Shown here one piece after another: positions 1 through 9,021 of a stretch of DNA of 45,000 nt (positions are counted from its first letter, which is position 1; every line of letters starts with the position of its first letter). The DNA comes from Mangrovibacter yixingensis (GTDB lineage: Bacteria; Pseudomonadota; Gammaproteobacteria; Enterobacterales; Enterobacteriaceae). The notes beneath the pieces were generated by a model, which did not search any database, was not told where the DNA came from, and saw only the letters and a program-made list of their open reading frames with translations. Location of the stretch: positions 1 to 45,000 of the forward strand of contig NZ_JAIVKM010000014.1 of NCBI RefSeq assembly GCF_020523985.1. The letters run 5' to 3'. The position numbers and the translations under genes are program-made.

Positions 1-212
1 GTCCGCGAAGCGGCGATTTTGCCAGCCACCGACGGGGGTGCAGGGGGGCCGGGCCCCCTGCGTGCGCCGGGCGCGGGTGGTGAGAGAAACCTGTGTGGCT
101 GACACGGCGCGCAACCGGCGCTGTACTGGCAGAATGTGGTTCGGGTTATATTCACTGAACCGGATGTCAGTGTGATGAAACTTGAAGCGATGCGCTCACA
201 GCCTGTGACGGG
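1..212 (-). repeat. Partial copy of a GC-rich dispersed repeat (inverted relative to 31690-31909)
   Basis: Position n here pairs with position 31910-n on the opposite strand. By hand alignment about 160 of the first 169 bases match, with weaker similarity to about 212. The copy is cut by the window start, so its full length is unknown. It contains a GC-rich palindrome around 40-61 and no credible gene. A second GC-rich palindrome lies just beyond it at about 217-231. It abuts the 3' end of tabA. The type of element is not recognised. Confidence 0.8.
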
Positions 213-243
213 CAAAGGGGGCCTGGCCCCCGCCCTACTCTAC

Positions 244-1391
<1,148 letters not shown>

Positions 1392-2612
1392 ATGAAAAAA
1401 CATTATGTCGGTTCAGAAATTGGGCAATTACGCAGTGTATTACTGCACCGCCCTAACCTTAGCCTGCAACGTCTTACTCCTTCAAACTGCCAGGACTTGT
1501 TATTTGATGATGTACTATCAGTGGAAAAAGCGGGTGAAGAACATGATATCTTCGCCAGTACGCTGCGGGAACAAGGTGTAGAAGTATTATTACTCACTGA
1601 TTTACTTAGCGAAACGCTGGATAACACAGAAGCCCGCGACTGGTTACTCAGCACCCAAATATCCGACTACCGCCTGGGGCCAGCATTTGCCTCCGATGTA
1701 CGCGCCTGGCTGGCAGACTTACCTCACCGCGAACTGGCTCGCCGCCTCACTGGTGGTGTTACTTACGGTGAAATGCCCGGGCATATTAAAAATATGGTGA
1801 CAGATACCCATAGCGCCACCGATTTTATTATGAAACCACTTCCCAACCATTTATTCACCAGAGATACATCCTGCTGGATTTATAATGGTGTTTCAATTAA
1901 CCCCATGGCAAAAACAGCACGTCAGCGTGAAACAAATAATTTGCGGGCCATTTATCGCTGGCACCCATTATTTTCAGCTGGTGATTTTGTTAAATATTAC
2001 GGTGATGAAAATATCAATTATGACCATGCCACACTGGAAGGCGGAGATGTGCTGGTTATTGGCCGCGATGCCGTCTTAATTGGTATGTCTGAACGTACCA
2101 CTCCGCAAGGGGTTGAATTCCTCGCTACATCTCTATTCCAGCATCACCAGGCTAAACAAGTTATTGCGCTGGAATTGCCGAAACACCGCTCCTGTATGCA
2201 CCTGGATACCGTGATGACCCACATCGACATCGACACCTTCTCCGTTTACCCGGAAGTAGTGCGCCATAACGCACAGTGCTGGGTGCTGACGCCCGATGGA
2301 CGGGGTGGGCTAAAACGCCAGCAGGCACCCAATCTGCTGCATGCGCTGGAACAGGCTCTGCATATCGACCAGGTAAAACTGATAACCACTGGCGGCGATG
2401 CCTTTGAAGCAGAGCGCGAACAATGGAATGACGCCAACAACGTACTGACTCTGCGCCCAGGGGTTGTTGTGGGCTATGAACGCAATACCTGGACCAATGA
2501 AAAATACGACAAAGCCGGTATTACCGTGCTGCCAATTCCAGGCAATGAACTGGGGCGCGGCCGTGGTGGCGCACGCTGCATGAGCTGCCCGCTGGAACGT
2601 GATGGCATTTAA
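1392..2612 (+). CDS. arcA: Arginine deiminase
   Basis: A 406-residue arginine deiminase (EC 3.5.3.6), which converts L-arginine to citrulline and ammonia in the first step of the arginine deiminase pathway. The family signatures are present: FTRD near residue 157, EGGDV near residue 215, HLDTVMTH near residue 273, and the C-terminal [10 protein letters not shown] with catalytic Cys396. The length is normal for the family. The start ATG follows GAGG by six bases. It is the first gene of arcA-arcC-arcB-arcD, with only 18 bases before arcC, which indicates co-transcription. The operon supplies ATP from arginine under anaerobiosis and generates ammonia, which can counter acid stress. Regulation is probably through ArgR-type sites upstream. 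Confidence 0.97.
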   Translation: MKKHYVGSEIGQLRSVLLHRPNLSLQRLTPSNCQDLLFDDVLSVEKAGEEHDIFASTLREQGVEVLLLTDLLSETLDNTEARDWLLSTQISDYRLGPAFASDVRAWLADLPHRELARRLTGGVTYGEMPGHIKNMVTDTHSATDFIMKPLPNHLFTRDTSCWIYNGVSINPMAKTARQRETNNLRAIYRWHPLFSAGDFVKYYGDENINYDHATLEGGDVLVIGRDAVLIGMSERTTPQGVEFLATSLFQHHQAKQVIALELPKHRSCMHLDTVMTHIDIDTFSVYPEVVRHNAQCWVLTPDGRGGLKRQQAPNLLHALEQALHIDQVKLITTGGDAFEAEREQWNDANNVLTLRPGVVVGYERNTWTNEKYDKAGITVLPIPGNELGRGRGGARCMSCPLERDGI

Positions 2613-2630
2613 TAACGGAGAACAACGAAC

Positions 2631-3548
2631 ATGACGGAACGTAAACCCACACTGGTCGTTGCCCTTGGCGGCAATGCACTACTTAAACGTGGCCAGCCTC
2701 TTGAGGCATCTGTTCAGCGCGAAAATATTGCACTGGCAGCACGGACAATAGCCCAACTCACCCGCCAGTGGCAGGTGGTACTGGTACACGGGAATGGCCC
2801 ACAGGTTGGTCTGCTGGCTCTGCAAAATAGCGCCTTCGACAAAGTTGCCCCATATCCGCTGGATATTTTGGGAGCAGAAAGCCAGGGCATGATTGGTTAT
2901 ATGTTGCAGCAAACCCTGAAAAACGCCCTGCCCGATCAGGAAATCAGCGTGCTGCTCACCCAGGTAGAAGTCAGTGCCAGTGACCCGGCATTCAGCAACC
3001 CGACTAAATATATCGGGCCGGTGTATGACCGTGCGCAGGCCGAAACACTGGCCGCCGAAAAAGGCTGGGTTTTCCGCCAGGACGGCGAGTGGACCCGCCG
3101 GGTGGTGCCTTCTCCCCAACCGAAACGCATTTTGGAAAGCGATGCCATCAGCGCCCTTATTCAGCGCGGCCACCTGGTGATTTGTAACGGTGGCGGCGGT
3201 GTTCCAGTGGTTGAAAAAGGCGATGGTTACCACGGCATTGAAGCGGTGATTGATAAAGACCTCTCCGCAGCACTATTGGCCCGCCAGATTGAAGCAGACG
3301 CCCTGTTGATCCTGACTGATGCTGACGGGGTGTATCTCAACTGGGGGCAACCAGACCAGCGCCCACTGGCACAGGTGACCCCGGCAGAACTTAAGAATAT
3401 GACTTTTGATGCGGGCTCCATGGGCCCGAAAGTAGCCGCCTGTTGCCAATTTGTGGAGCAATGCCACGGGATTGCCGGTATTGGCGCCCTGGCAGATGGC
3501 CTGGCGATTCTGGCGGGCGACAAAGGCACCCGTATTTCAAACAACTAA
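2631..3548 (+). CDS. arcC: Carbamate kinase
   Basis: A 305-residue carbamate kinase of the amino acid kinase family. It transfers the phosphate of carbamoyl phosphate to ADP, giving ATP, CO2 and ammonia in the last step of the arginine deiminase pathway. Diagnostic segments are VALGGNALL at the N-terminus, [45 protein letters not shown] and GSMGPKV near the C-terminus. The start is preceded by GGAG. It lies 18 bases after arcA and 80 bases before arcB. That gap holds a short GC-rich hairpin (about 3570-3597) that may separate translation of the two genes. Confidence 0.97.
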   Translation: MTERKPTLVVALGGNALLKRGQPLEASVQRENIALAARTIAQLTRQWQVVLVHGNGPQVGLLALQNSAFDKVAPYPLDILGAESQGMIGYMLQQTLKNALPDQEISVLLTQVEVSASDPAFSNPTKYIGPVYDRAQAETLAAEKGWVFRQDGEWTRRVVPSPQPKRILESDAISALIQRGHLVICNGGGGVPVVEKGDGYHGIEAVIDKDLSAALLARQIEADALLILTDADGVYLNWGQPDQRPLAQVTPAELKNMTFDAGSMGPKVAACCQFVEQCHGIAGIGALADGLAILAGDKGTRISNN

Positions 3549-3628
3549 TTCGCGATTTTATTGCCACACACGCCCCCTGCCACCACCAGGCCGGGGCAGA
3601 AAAGTATTATCCAAAAAAGGATATAAAA

Positions 3629-4633
3629 ATGACTATTTCACTGAAAAATAAAAATTTTTTAAAACTTCTCGATTTTACGCCTGCTGAAATTAACTACCTT
3701 CTGGAGCTGGCAGCTTCTTTAAAGGCAGACAAAAAAGCCGGGACCGAGAAGAAAACCCTGACAGGTAAAAATATTGCGCTGATCTTCGAAAAAACCTCTA
3801 CCCGTACCCGTTGCGCCTTTGAAGTGGGTGCGTTCGACCAGGGTGCACAGGTCACCTACCTTGGGCCGACCGGGTCACAGATTGGCCATAAAGAATCCAT
3901 GAAAGATACCGCTCGTGTACTTGGGCGGATGTACGACGGTATTGAATACCGCGGCTATGGCCAGGCCATTGTAGAAGAGTTGGGGAAATATGCTGGAGTG
4001 CCGGTTTGGAACGGTCTGACCAATGAATTCCACCCCACACAAATTCTGGCCGACCTGATGACCATGCAGGAACACACCCCCGGCCGTGCGCTAAAAGACA
4101 TCGCATTTGCTTACCTGGGCGATGCCCGTAACAACATGGGTAATTCCCTGATGGTGGGTGCCGCGAAAATGGGTATGGATATTCGCCTGGTGGCCCCGAA
4201 GTCTTTCTGGCCGGAACAGGCACTGGTTGCGCAGTGCCAGGATATCGCCAAGCAAACTGGCGCACGCATCATGCTGACCGACGACGTACAGGAAGGGGTG
4301 GCTGGTGTGGATTTTCTCTATACCGATGTTTGGGTGTCGATGGGCGAAGCCAAAGAAGCCTGGGCGGAACGTGTAGCTCTGATGAAACCTTACCAGATCA
4401 ATGATTCCGTCGTGAAAGCCACTGGTAACCCGAATGTGAAATTTATGCACTGCCTGCCAGCATTCCATAACGATGAAACCACCGTTGGTAAAGAGATTGA
4501 AAAAACCTGGGGTCTGAAAGGGCTGGAAGTAACCGAGAGCGTTTTTGAATCCCCTTGTTCCATCGTTTTCGATGAAGCCGAAAACCGCATGCACACCATT
4601 AAAGCCGTCATGGTGGCAACCCTGGGTGAATAA
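3629..4633 (+). CDS. arcB: Ornithine carbamoyltransferase, catabolic context
   Basis: A 334-residue ornithine carbamoyltransferase. In this operon it is expected to run catabolically, converting citrulline and phosphate to ornithine and carbamoyl phosphate for ArcC. Signatures are [10 protein letters not shown] (carbamoyl-phosphate binding), FHPTQ, the ornithine-loop region near VSMGE, and HCLP. The reading frame is open further upstream, but the ATG at 3629 with an AAGGA site gives the same length as E. coli ArgI (334 aa). It is very similar to ArgI/ArgF, so the catabolic role rests on its place between arcC and arcD. The symbol argI would be equally defensible. Confidence 0.93.
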   Translation: MTISLKNKNFLKLLDFTPAEINYLLELAASLKADKKAGTEKKTLTGKNIALIFEKTSTRTRCAFEVGAFDQGAQVTYLGPTGSQIGHKESMKDTARVLGRMYDGIEYRGYGQAIVEELGKYAGVPVWNGLTNEFHPTQILADLMTMQEHTPGRALKDIAFAYLGDARNNMGNSLMVGAAKMGMDIRLVAPKSFWPEQALVAQCQDIAKQTGARIMLTDDVQEGVAGVDFLYTDVWVSMGEAKEAWAERVALMKPYQINDSVVKATGNPNVKFMHCLPAFHNDETTVGKEIEKTWGLKGLEVTESVFESPCSIVFDEAENRMHTIKAVMVATLGE

Positions 4634-4640
4634 CACAGCC

Positions 4641-4664
4641 ATGCGGCAGCGCAACCTGCCGCAT
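4641..4664 (+). promoter_or_regulatory. Intra-operon hairpin between arcB and arcD
   Basis: A perfect 9-bp inverted repeat (ATGCGGCAG / CTGCCGCAT) with a 6-base loop lies just after the arcB stop codon. No run of T follows, so it is not a typical intrinsic terminator. It may protect the 3' end of the upstream message and set different levels of enzymes and transporter. Confidence 0.5.
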
Positions 4665-4701
4665 TATCCACAGGCTGCCCCAGGGCAGCAGGAGAACGAC
4701 G

Positions 4702-6174
4702 ATGGCAGATCTTACACAAAGCGACACCGATTCCCATGCAGCGGAACACGGTGAGAAAAAGTTAGGCCTGGGCGCGCTGGTTGCCCTGGTCATAGGTTCG
4801 ATGATTGGTGGTGGGGTGTTCAGCCTGCCACAAAACTTTGCGGCAGTGGCATCACCCGGCGCGCTACTTGCTGGCTGGGTTATCACCGGTATTGGCATGC
4901 TTTGCCTGGCCTTTATCTACCAAAACCTGAGCGCCCGCTGCCCGGAACTGGATGGCGGGATTTATAGTTACGCCCGCGCTGGGTTTGGCGATTTTATTGG
5001 TTTTCAGGCCGCCTGGGGATACTGGTTTTCTGCGTGGCTCGGCAATGTGTCTTATGCCGTCCTGCTGTTTAGCGCATTGAGCTTTTTCATTCCTGTTTTT
5101 GGCGAGGGCAATAACCTTATTTCTGTGGTTGGCGCATCCATTGTGCTGTGGCTGGTTCATGCGCTGGTGTTGCGTGGTGTGCGGGAAGCGGCATGGATCA
5201 ATTCGCTGCTTACCGTTATCAAGGTGCTGGTGTTGGTTGTTTTTATTATCGCCGCCTTGCTGGCATTCAAAATGGGTATTTTTACGGCTGATTTCTGGGG
5301 CCGCGTGATGCAAACCAGTAACACGCACAGCAGTCTGTTTGACCAAACCAAAAATACGATGTTAGTCACCACTTGGGTGTTTATTGGTATTGAAGGCGCG
5401 ACGGTGGTTTCCGCCCGTGCCGCCCGGCGTTCTGATATTGGTAAAGCAACCGTCACCGGCTTACTGGGGGCGCTGGCTATTTATGTGTTAGTTAGTGTGC
5501 TTTCGATGGGGATTCTGGACCAGGCCACGCTGGCTGGGCTGAAGAACCCGTCTATGGCTGGCGTACTGGAACATGTTGTTGGCCCCTGGGGGGCACGTTT
5601 CGTGGCTGGCGGGGTGATTTTATCTGTTGCCGGAGCACTGCTCGCCTGGACCTTGTTTGCCGCGGAACTCCCGCGCGTAGCCGCACAGGATGGCATCTTC
5701 CCTGCGGTATTTGCCCGGGAAAATAGCCGCCATTCCCCCTCTTTCTCACTCTGGATAACCAATGGCCTGATTCAGGTGTTCCTGTTGCTGACATTGTTCT
5801 ATCAGGCGGGTTACCAGGCGTTGTTCTCCATTGCTACCGCCGCGATTTTACCGCCCTATCTGTTCAGTGCCGCTTATGGATTAAAACTGGCGCTAACAGG
5901 TGAACGCTACCAGGAAAATGAACGCCGTGGTGGGGCGATAGCCCTGGGGATCATCGCAACCATTTATGGCTTCTGGCTGTGCTATGCCGCGGGTGATTCC
6001 ATGCTGCTGAGCGCTCTGCTCTTTGCCCCTGGTATACTGGTGTATATCTGGCAGCGTCGCATTCAGAACCGCCTCATGTTCAACAATGCAGAATGGTGGC
6101 TGGTGATAGCCATTGTGCTGGCTGCTGCATGGACACTGCTGCTTATCTTGCAAGGTTCACTGAGTATAACCTGA
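4702..6174 (+). CDS. arcD: Arginine:ornithine antiporter, APA family
   Basis: A 490-residue, strongly hydrophobic inner-membrane protein of the amino acid-polyamine-organocation superfamily (basic amino acid/polyamine antiporter branch). It should exchange external arginine for internal ornithine. About 12 transmembrane helices can be traced. The first contains the substrate-binding motif GSMIGGGVFSLP near residue 32, as in ArcD, CadB and related antiporters. The charged N-terminal tail (about 22 residues) is cytoplasmic. A GGAG site precedes the ATG. It follows arcB by 68 bases on the same strand. Context makes arginine/ornithine exchange much more likely than lysine/cadaverine exchange. Confidence 0.9.
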   Translation: MADLTQSDTDSHAAEHGEKKLGLGALVALVIGSMIGGGVFSLPQNFAAVASPGALLAGWVITGIGMLCLAFIYQNLSARCPELDGGIYSYARAGFGDFIGFQAAWGYWFSAWLGNVSYAVLLFSALSFFIPVFGEGNNLISVVGASIVLWLVHALVLRGVREAAWINSLLTVIKVLVLVVFIIAALLAFKMGIFTADFWGRVMQTSNTHSSLFDQTKNTMLVTTWVFIGIEGATVVSARAARRSDIGKATVTGLLGALAIYVLVSVLSMGILDQATLAGLKNPSMAGVLEHVVGPWGARFVAGGVILSVAGALLAWTLFAAELPRVAAQDGIFPAVFARENSRHSPSFSLWITNGLIQVFLLLTLFYQAGYQALFSIATAAILPPYLFSAAYGLKLALTGERYQENERRGGAIALGIIATIYGFWLCYAAGDSMLLSALLFAPGILVYIWQRRIQNRLMFNNAEWWLVIAIVLAAAWTLLLILQGSLSIT

Positions 6175-6297
6175 TATTTTTTGCGGGCCAGTTGACCTGA
6201 CATGCTCAAAGGCTGACTGGCCAAGAGGTATAAATAATACAGTTATGTTAAACAGTTAGCACAATATTTGGTTTTATTTTGAAGAACAGGATGCAGT

Positions 6298-6807
6298 ATG
6301 AAAACCCCAAATACATCGTCTGAAAAGGAGATGCAACAGTTGGCATTATGCCAGCGGTTAATCATCAACCACAGCTACGGATGCCAGGATGCGTTACGGC
6401 GCGATATGCAGCGCCACGGTTTTCAGGCTATCAGCCAGTCCACGATTTCGCGTTTGTTACGCATTCTAGGGGTCATTAAAATTCGCAATGCCAGGGGAGA
6501 GAAAATCTACAGCCTCAACCCGCAAGAACAACCTGAACCCAATGCCGGGCGGGCTATTGGTGAAATGGTTATCAGCGTCGAGCACAATGCTGAGTTTGTT
6601 ATCCTCCATACTGTTGCAGGCTACGGGCGTGCGGTAGGAAAGATTCTCGATTATCGCGCACTGCCTGATGTTTTAGGCGTGGTAGCGGGCAGCAGTGTTG
6701 TCTGGGTTGCGCCACGGGATGTCACCAAAACGTCCCATTTACATCACAAAATTGTGCAAAGTTTTGGGCTGACAGCCGTTTTATCGCAACCGGTTGCGGT
6801 ACGATAA
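6298..6807 (+). CDS. argR: Divergent ArgR-family regulator linked to the arc operon
   Basis: A 169-residue member of the ArgR family. The N-terminal winged-helix domain keeps the recognition segment SQSTISRLL, near residues 47-55, followed by RNARGEKIYSL. The C-terminal domain matches ArgR in outline (HTVAGYGRAVGKILD, LGVVAG). However, the aspartate pair of the arginine-binding motif AGDDT is replaced by AGSSV, and the region equivalent to GAAQ in E. coli ArgR reads GYGR. DNA binding is probably kept while arginine sensing is changed or lost. It lies 123 bases after arcD and just before the pyr promoter. It is probably a local regulator of the arc operon, as with ArgR paralogues next to arc genes in other bacteria, and not the housekeeping ArgR. 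Confidence 0.8.
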   Translation: MKTPNTSSEKEMQQLALCQRLIINHSYGCQDALRRDMQRHGFQAISQSTISRLLRILGVIKIRNARGEKIYSLNPQEQPEPNAGRAIGEMVISVEHNAEFVILHTVAGYGRAVGKILDYRALPDVLGVVAGSSVVWVAPRDVTKTSHLHHKIVQSFGLTAVLSQPVAVR

Positions 6808-6826
6808 AAAAATGTGCATTTACGCC

Positions 6827-6854
6827 TTGATGAAGGGCTCAGGATGCGTATAAT
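6827..6854 (+). promoter_or_regulatory. pyrBI promoter with UTP-sensitive start
   Basis: A -35 TTGATG (6827-6832) and a -10 TATAAT (6849-6854) are separated by 16 bases. The sequence after the -10 (GCCGCACAATTTGCCG) closely matches the E. coli pyrBI start, where transcription begins at AATTTG and slips on the T run when UTP is high. The same reiterative-initiation control is therefore expected. Confidence 0.8.
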
Positions 6855-6879
6855 GCCGCACAATTTGCCGGGAGGATGC

Positions 6880-6969
6880 ATGGTTACGCCAATTCCACAA
6901 GCCGTTTTGCGTACTCACCTGAATACAGGTGCTGTCTTCCCGTTGCACCGATCCAGAGCCCCTCGTTGA
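6880..6969 (+). CDS. pyrL: pyrBI operon leader peptide
   Basis: A 29-codon leader peptide, MVTPIPQAVL..., starting at the ATG that follows GGAGG by four bases. An earlier ATG at 6875 touches the Shine-Dalgarno sequence and is unlikely to be used. The equivalent E. coli start is also the second ATG. Translation close behind RNA polymerase is needed to prevent formation of the terminator at 6957-6982. E. coli PyrL has 44 codons and runs through the terminator, whereas this one stops in the terminator loop (TGA at 6967-6969). A pause hairpin, CACCTG-AATA-CAGGTG, lies inside the leader at 6916-6931. Confidence 0.7.
   Translation: MVTPIPQAVLRTHLNTGAVFPLHRSRAPR
6916..6931 (+). promoter_or_regulatory. 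Transcription pause hairpin in the pyrL leader
   Basis: A perfect 6-bp stem (CACCTG / CAGGTG) with a 4-base AATA loop, 26 bases before the attenuator. The position fits the pyrimidine-sensitive pause expected in pyrBI-type attenuation. Confidence 0.5.
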
Positions 6970-6982
6970 GGGGCTTTTTTTT
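6957..6982 (+). terminator. pyrBI attenuator
   Basis: The stem AGCCCCTC / GAGGGGCT with a 3-base loop is followed by eight T residues. It lies between pyrL and pyrB at the same place as the E. coli pyrBI attenuator. It should end transcription when UTP is plentiful and the ribosome lags behind the polymerase. Confidence 0.93.
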
Positions 6983-7010
6983 GCCCGCGTTTCGTTAACA
7001 GGAGAGAAAC

Positions 7011-7946
7011 ATGGCCAATCCGCTTTATAAAAAACACATCATTTCGATTAATGATCTTAACCGGGCGGAGCTTGAGCTGGCTCTGGCGACAGCCGCACAG
7101 TTAAAAGCGCACCCACAACCGGAATTGTTAAAGCACAAGGTTATCGCCAGTTGTTTCTTCGAAGCCTCAACCCGTACCCGCCTCTCCTTTGAAACAGCGA
7201 TGCACCGGTTGGGCGCAGCGGTGGTTGGCTTTTCTGACAGCAGCAATACCTCGCTTGGTAAAAAAGGCGAAACGCTGGCAGATACCATTTCAGTGATTAG
7301 TACCTATGTGGATGCCATTGTTATGCGCCACCCACAGGAAGGTGCCTCACGCCTGGCTACCGAATTTTCCGGCCATATTCCGGTGTTAAACGCTGGTGAT
7401 GGCTCCAACCAGCACCCGACCCAAACATTACTGGATCTGTTCACCATTCAGGAAACACAAGGTCGGTTAGAAAACCTGAATATCGCCATGGTGGGTGACC
7501 TGAAATATGGCCGTACTGTTCACTCGCTGACTCAGGCACTGGCGAAATTCAACGGTAACCGCTTTTACTTTATCGCCCCATCTGCGCTGGCAATGCCGCA
7601 ATATATTCTCGATATGCTGGAAGAGAAAGGTATTCAGTGGAGCCTGCATGACAGCATTGATGCCGTTATGGCCGAAGTGGATATTCTGTATATGACCCGC
7701 GTACAGAAAGAGCGCCTCGACCCCTCTGAATATGCCAATGTGAAAGCCCAGTTTGTATTACGCGCTGCCGACCTGGAAGGTGCCCGCAGCAATATGAAAG
7801 TGCTACATCCATTGCCGCGTGTTGACGAAATCGCGACCGATGTTGATAAAACCCCTCATGCCTGGTATTTCCAGCAAGCAGGGAATGGCATTTTTGCCCG
7901 CCAGGCATTGCTGGCGCTGGTTCTGAATGAAGATTTGGCACTGTAA
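7011..7946 (+). CDS. pyrB: Aspartate carbamoyltransferase, catalytic chain
   Basis: The 311-residue catalytic subunit of aspartate transcarbamoylase (EC 2.1.3.2), which forms N-carbamoyl-aspartate in the committed step of pyrimidine synthesis. Signatures are ASTRTRLSF (carbamoyl-phosphate binding, near residue 51), SLGKKGE with the active-site lysine, QHPTQ near residue 135, and HPLPR near residue 267. The length equals the E. coli protein. GGAGAG precedes the ATG. It lies 28 bases after the attenuator and 13 bases before pyrI, so the two subunits are co-expressed for assembly of the dodecamer. Confidence 0.98.
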   Translation: MANPLYKKHIISINDLNRAELELALATAAQLKAHPQPELLKHKVIASCFFEASTRTRLSFETAMHRLGAAVVGFSDSSNTSLGKKGETLADTISVISTYVDAIVMRHPQEGASRLATEFSGHIPVLNAGDGSNQHPTQTLLDLFTIQETQGRLENLNIAMVGDLKYGRTVHSLTQALAKFNGNRFYFIAPSALAMPQYILDMLEEKGIQWSLHDSIDAVMAEVDILYMTRVQKERLDPSEYANVKAQFVLRAADLEGARSNMKVLHPLPRVDEIATDVDKTPHAWYFQQAGNGIFARQALLALVLNEDLAL

Positions 7947-7959
7947 GGGAGACAAGATA

Positions 7960-8421
7960 ATGACTGACGATAAAAAATTGCAGGTTGAAGCCATTAAATG
8001 CGGCACAGTTATCGACCATATTCCAGCCCAGGTCGGGTTTAAACTGCTCTCTTTGTTCCAGTTGACCAAAACCGACCAGCGCATCACTATCGGCCTGAAT
8101 TTGCCCTCCGGCGAAATGGGCCGCAAAGACCTTATCAAAATCGAGAACACGTTTTTAACTGAAGAGCAAGTAAACCAACTGGCACTGTATGCGCCCCACG
8201 CCACCGTCAACCGTATTGATGATTACAACGTGGTGGGTAAGAGCCGCCCCAGCCTGCCAGAGCGTGTGGATAACGTACTGGTGTGCCCAAACTCGAACTG
8301 CATCAGCCACAATGAACCAGTCGCTTCCAGTTTTAACGTGAAGGTGCGTGATGAAGCCATCACCCTGAAGTGTAAGTACTGCGAGAAAGAGTTTGCCCGC
8401 CACGTCGTTCTGAATGATTAA
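7960..8421 (+). CDS. pyrI: Aspartate carbamoyltransferase, regulatory chain
   Basis: The 153-residue regulatory subunit of aspartate transcarbamoylase. It binds CTP, UTP and ATP through its N-terminal domain and holds structural zinc in its C-terminal domain, where it contacts PyrB. The four zinc cysteines are visible in CPNSNC and CKYC near residues 110-142. The start at 7960 follows GGGAG and gives the same length as E. coli PyrI. An upstream in-frame ATG at 7927 lies inside pyrB and is not used. The end of the gene is followed by a tandem copy of its last 15 bases (8407-8421 and 8422-8436). Confidence 0.97.
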   Translation: MTDDKKLQVEAIKCGTVIDHIPAQVGFKLLSLFQLTKTDQRITIGLNLPSGEMGRKDLIKIENTFLTEEQVNQLALYAPHATVNRIDDYNVVGKSRPSLPERVDNVLVCPNSNCISHNEPVASSFNVKVRDEAITLKCKYCEKEFARHVVLND

Positions 8422-8475
8422 GTTCTGAATGACTGAGTTCAGGCTGGCAATGCTGGCAATGGCCCAGATGCTCCC

Positions 8476-8481
8476 TATAAT
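8476..8481 (+). promoter_or_regulatory. Probable -10 element of the ridA promoter
   Basis: A consensus TATAAT lies 43 bases before the ridA start codon. The -35 element is weak. ridA appears to be transcribed separately from pyrBI. Confidence 0.5.
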
Positions 8482-8524
8482 GGTGGGCATCTTTTCTACG
8501 GCTGGTTAATTAACAGGAGTAAAT

Positions 8525-8929
8525 ATGTCTCGCGAAATCAGTACCGATAAAGCCCCTGCCGCTATTGGCCCTTATGTTCAGGGTGTGAATTTGGGCAACA
8601 TGATCATGACATCAGGCCAGATTCCGGTAGACCCGCAAACCGGTACAGTCCCGGAAGATATCACCGCCCAGGCACGCCAGTCTCTGAATAATGTGAAAGC
8701 CATTGTGGAAGCGGCCGGGTTAGAAGTTGGTGATATTGTTAAGACCACCGTGTTTGTCAAAGACCTCAACGATTTCGCTACCGTGAATGCGGAATACGAA
8801 GCCTTCTTTAATGAACACAATGCGGCTTTCCCGGCACGCTCTTGTGTGGAAGTGGCTCGCCTGCCAAAAGACGTTAAAATTGAAATTGAAGCCATTGCCA
8901 TTCCGCGTACTCACCTTTCTTTGGTGTAA
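8525..8929 (+). CDS. ridA: 2-iminobutanoate/2-iminopropanoate deaminase
   Basis: A 134-residue RidA (YjgF/YER057c/UK114) protein. It hydrolyses reactive enamine/imine intermediates released by PLP enzymes such as threonine dehydratase, and so protects other PLP enzymes. The family signature ARSCVEVARLPKDVKIEIEAIA contains the substrate-binding arginine. The protein is about six residues longer than E. coli RidA at the C-terminus (PRTHLSLV instead of VRR). The ATG follows AGGAG, and a TATAAT at 8476-8481 is a likely -10. It has its own promoter and ends at a strong terminator. Confidence 0.97.
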   Translation: MSREISTDKAPAAIGPYVQGVNLGNMIMTSGQIPVDPQTGTVPEDITAQARQSLNNVKAIVEAAGLEVGDIVKTTVFVKDLNDFATVNAEYEAFFNEHNAAFPARSCVEVARLPKDVKIEIEAIAIPRTHLSLV

Positions 8930-8967
8930 CAGGTAACGGAATAGCGGAACCACAGAACCACAACGCT

Positions 8968-9002
8968 AAACGGCCTGCTCTATAAGCAGGCCGTTTGTTT
9001 TA
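8968..9002. terminator. Bidirectional terminator between ridA and mgtA
   Basis: A 12-bp perfect stem (AAACGGCCTGCT / AGCAGGCCGTTT) with a 5-base loop is followed by GTTTT on the + strand and preceded by a short A run. It lies between the convergent genes ridA and mgtA and can serve both. Confidence 0.85.
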
Positions 9003-9021
9003 TCTGGCAAAAACAGCGGTA

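Noticed and set aside
3443-3628. Possible 62-residue N-terminal extension of ornithine carbamoyltransferase
   Set aside because: It overlaps the end of arcC in another frame; the ATG at 3629 has a ribosome-binding site and gives the usual 334 residues.
4641-4664. Terminator of arcACB
   Set aside because: The stem is perfect but no T run follows and arcD continues 38 bases downstream on the same strand, so a processing or stabilising hairpin is more likely.
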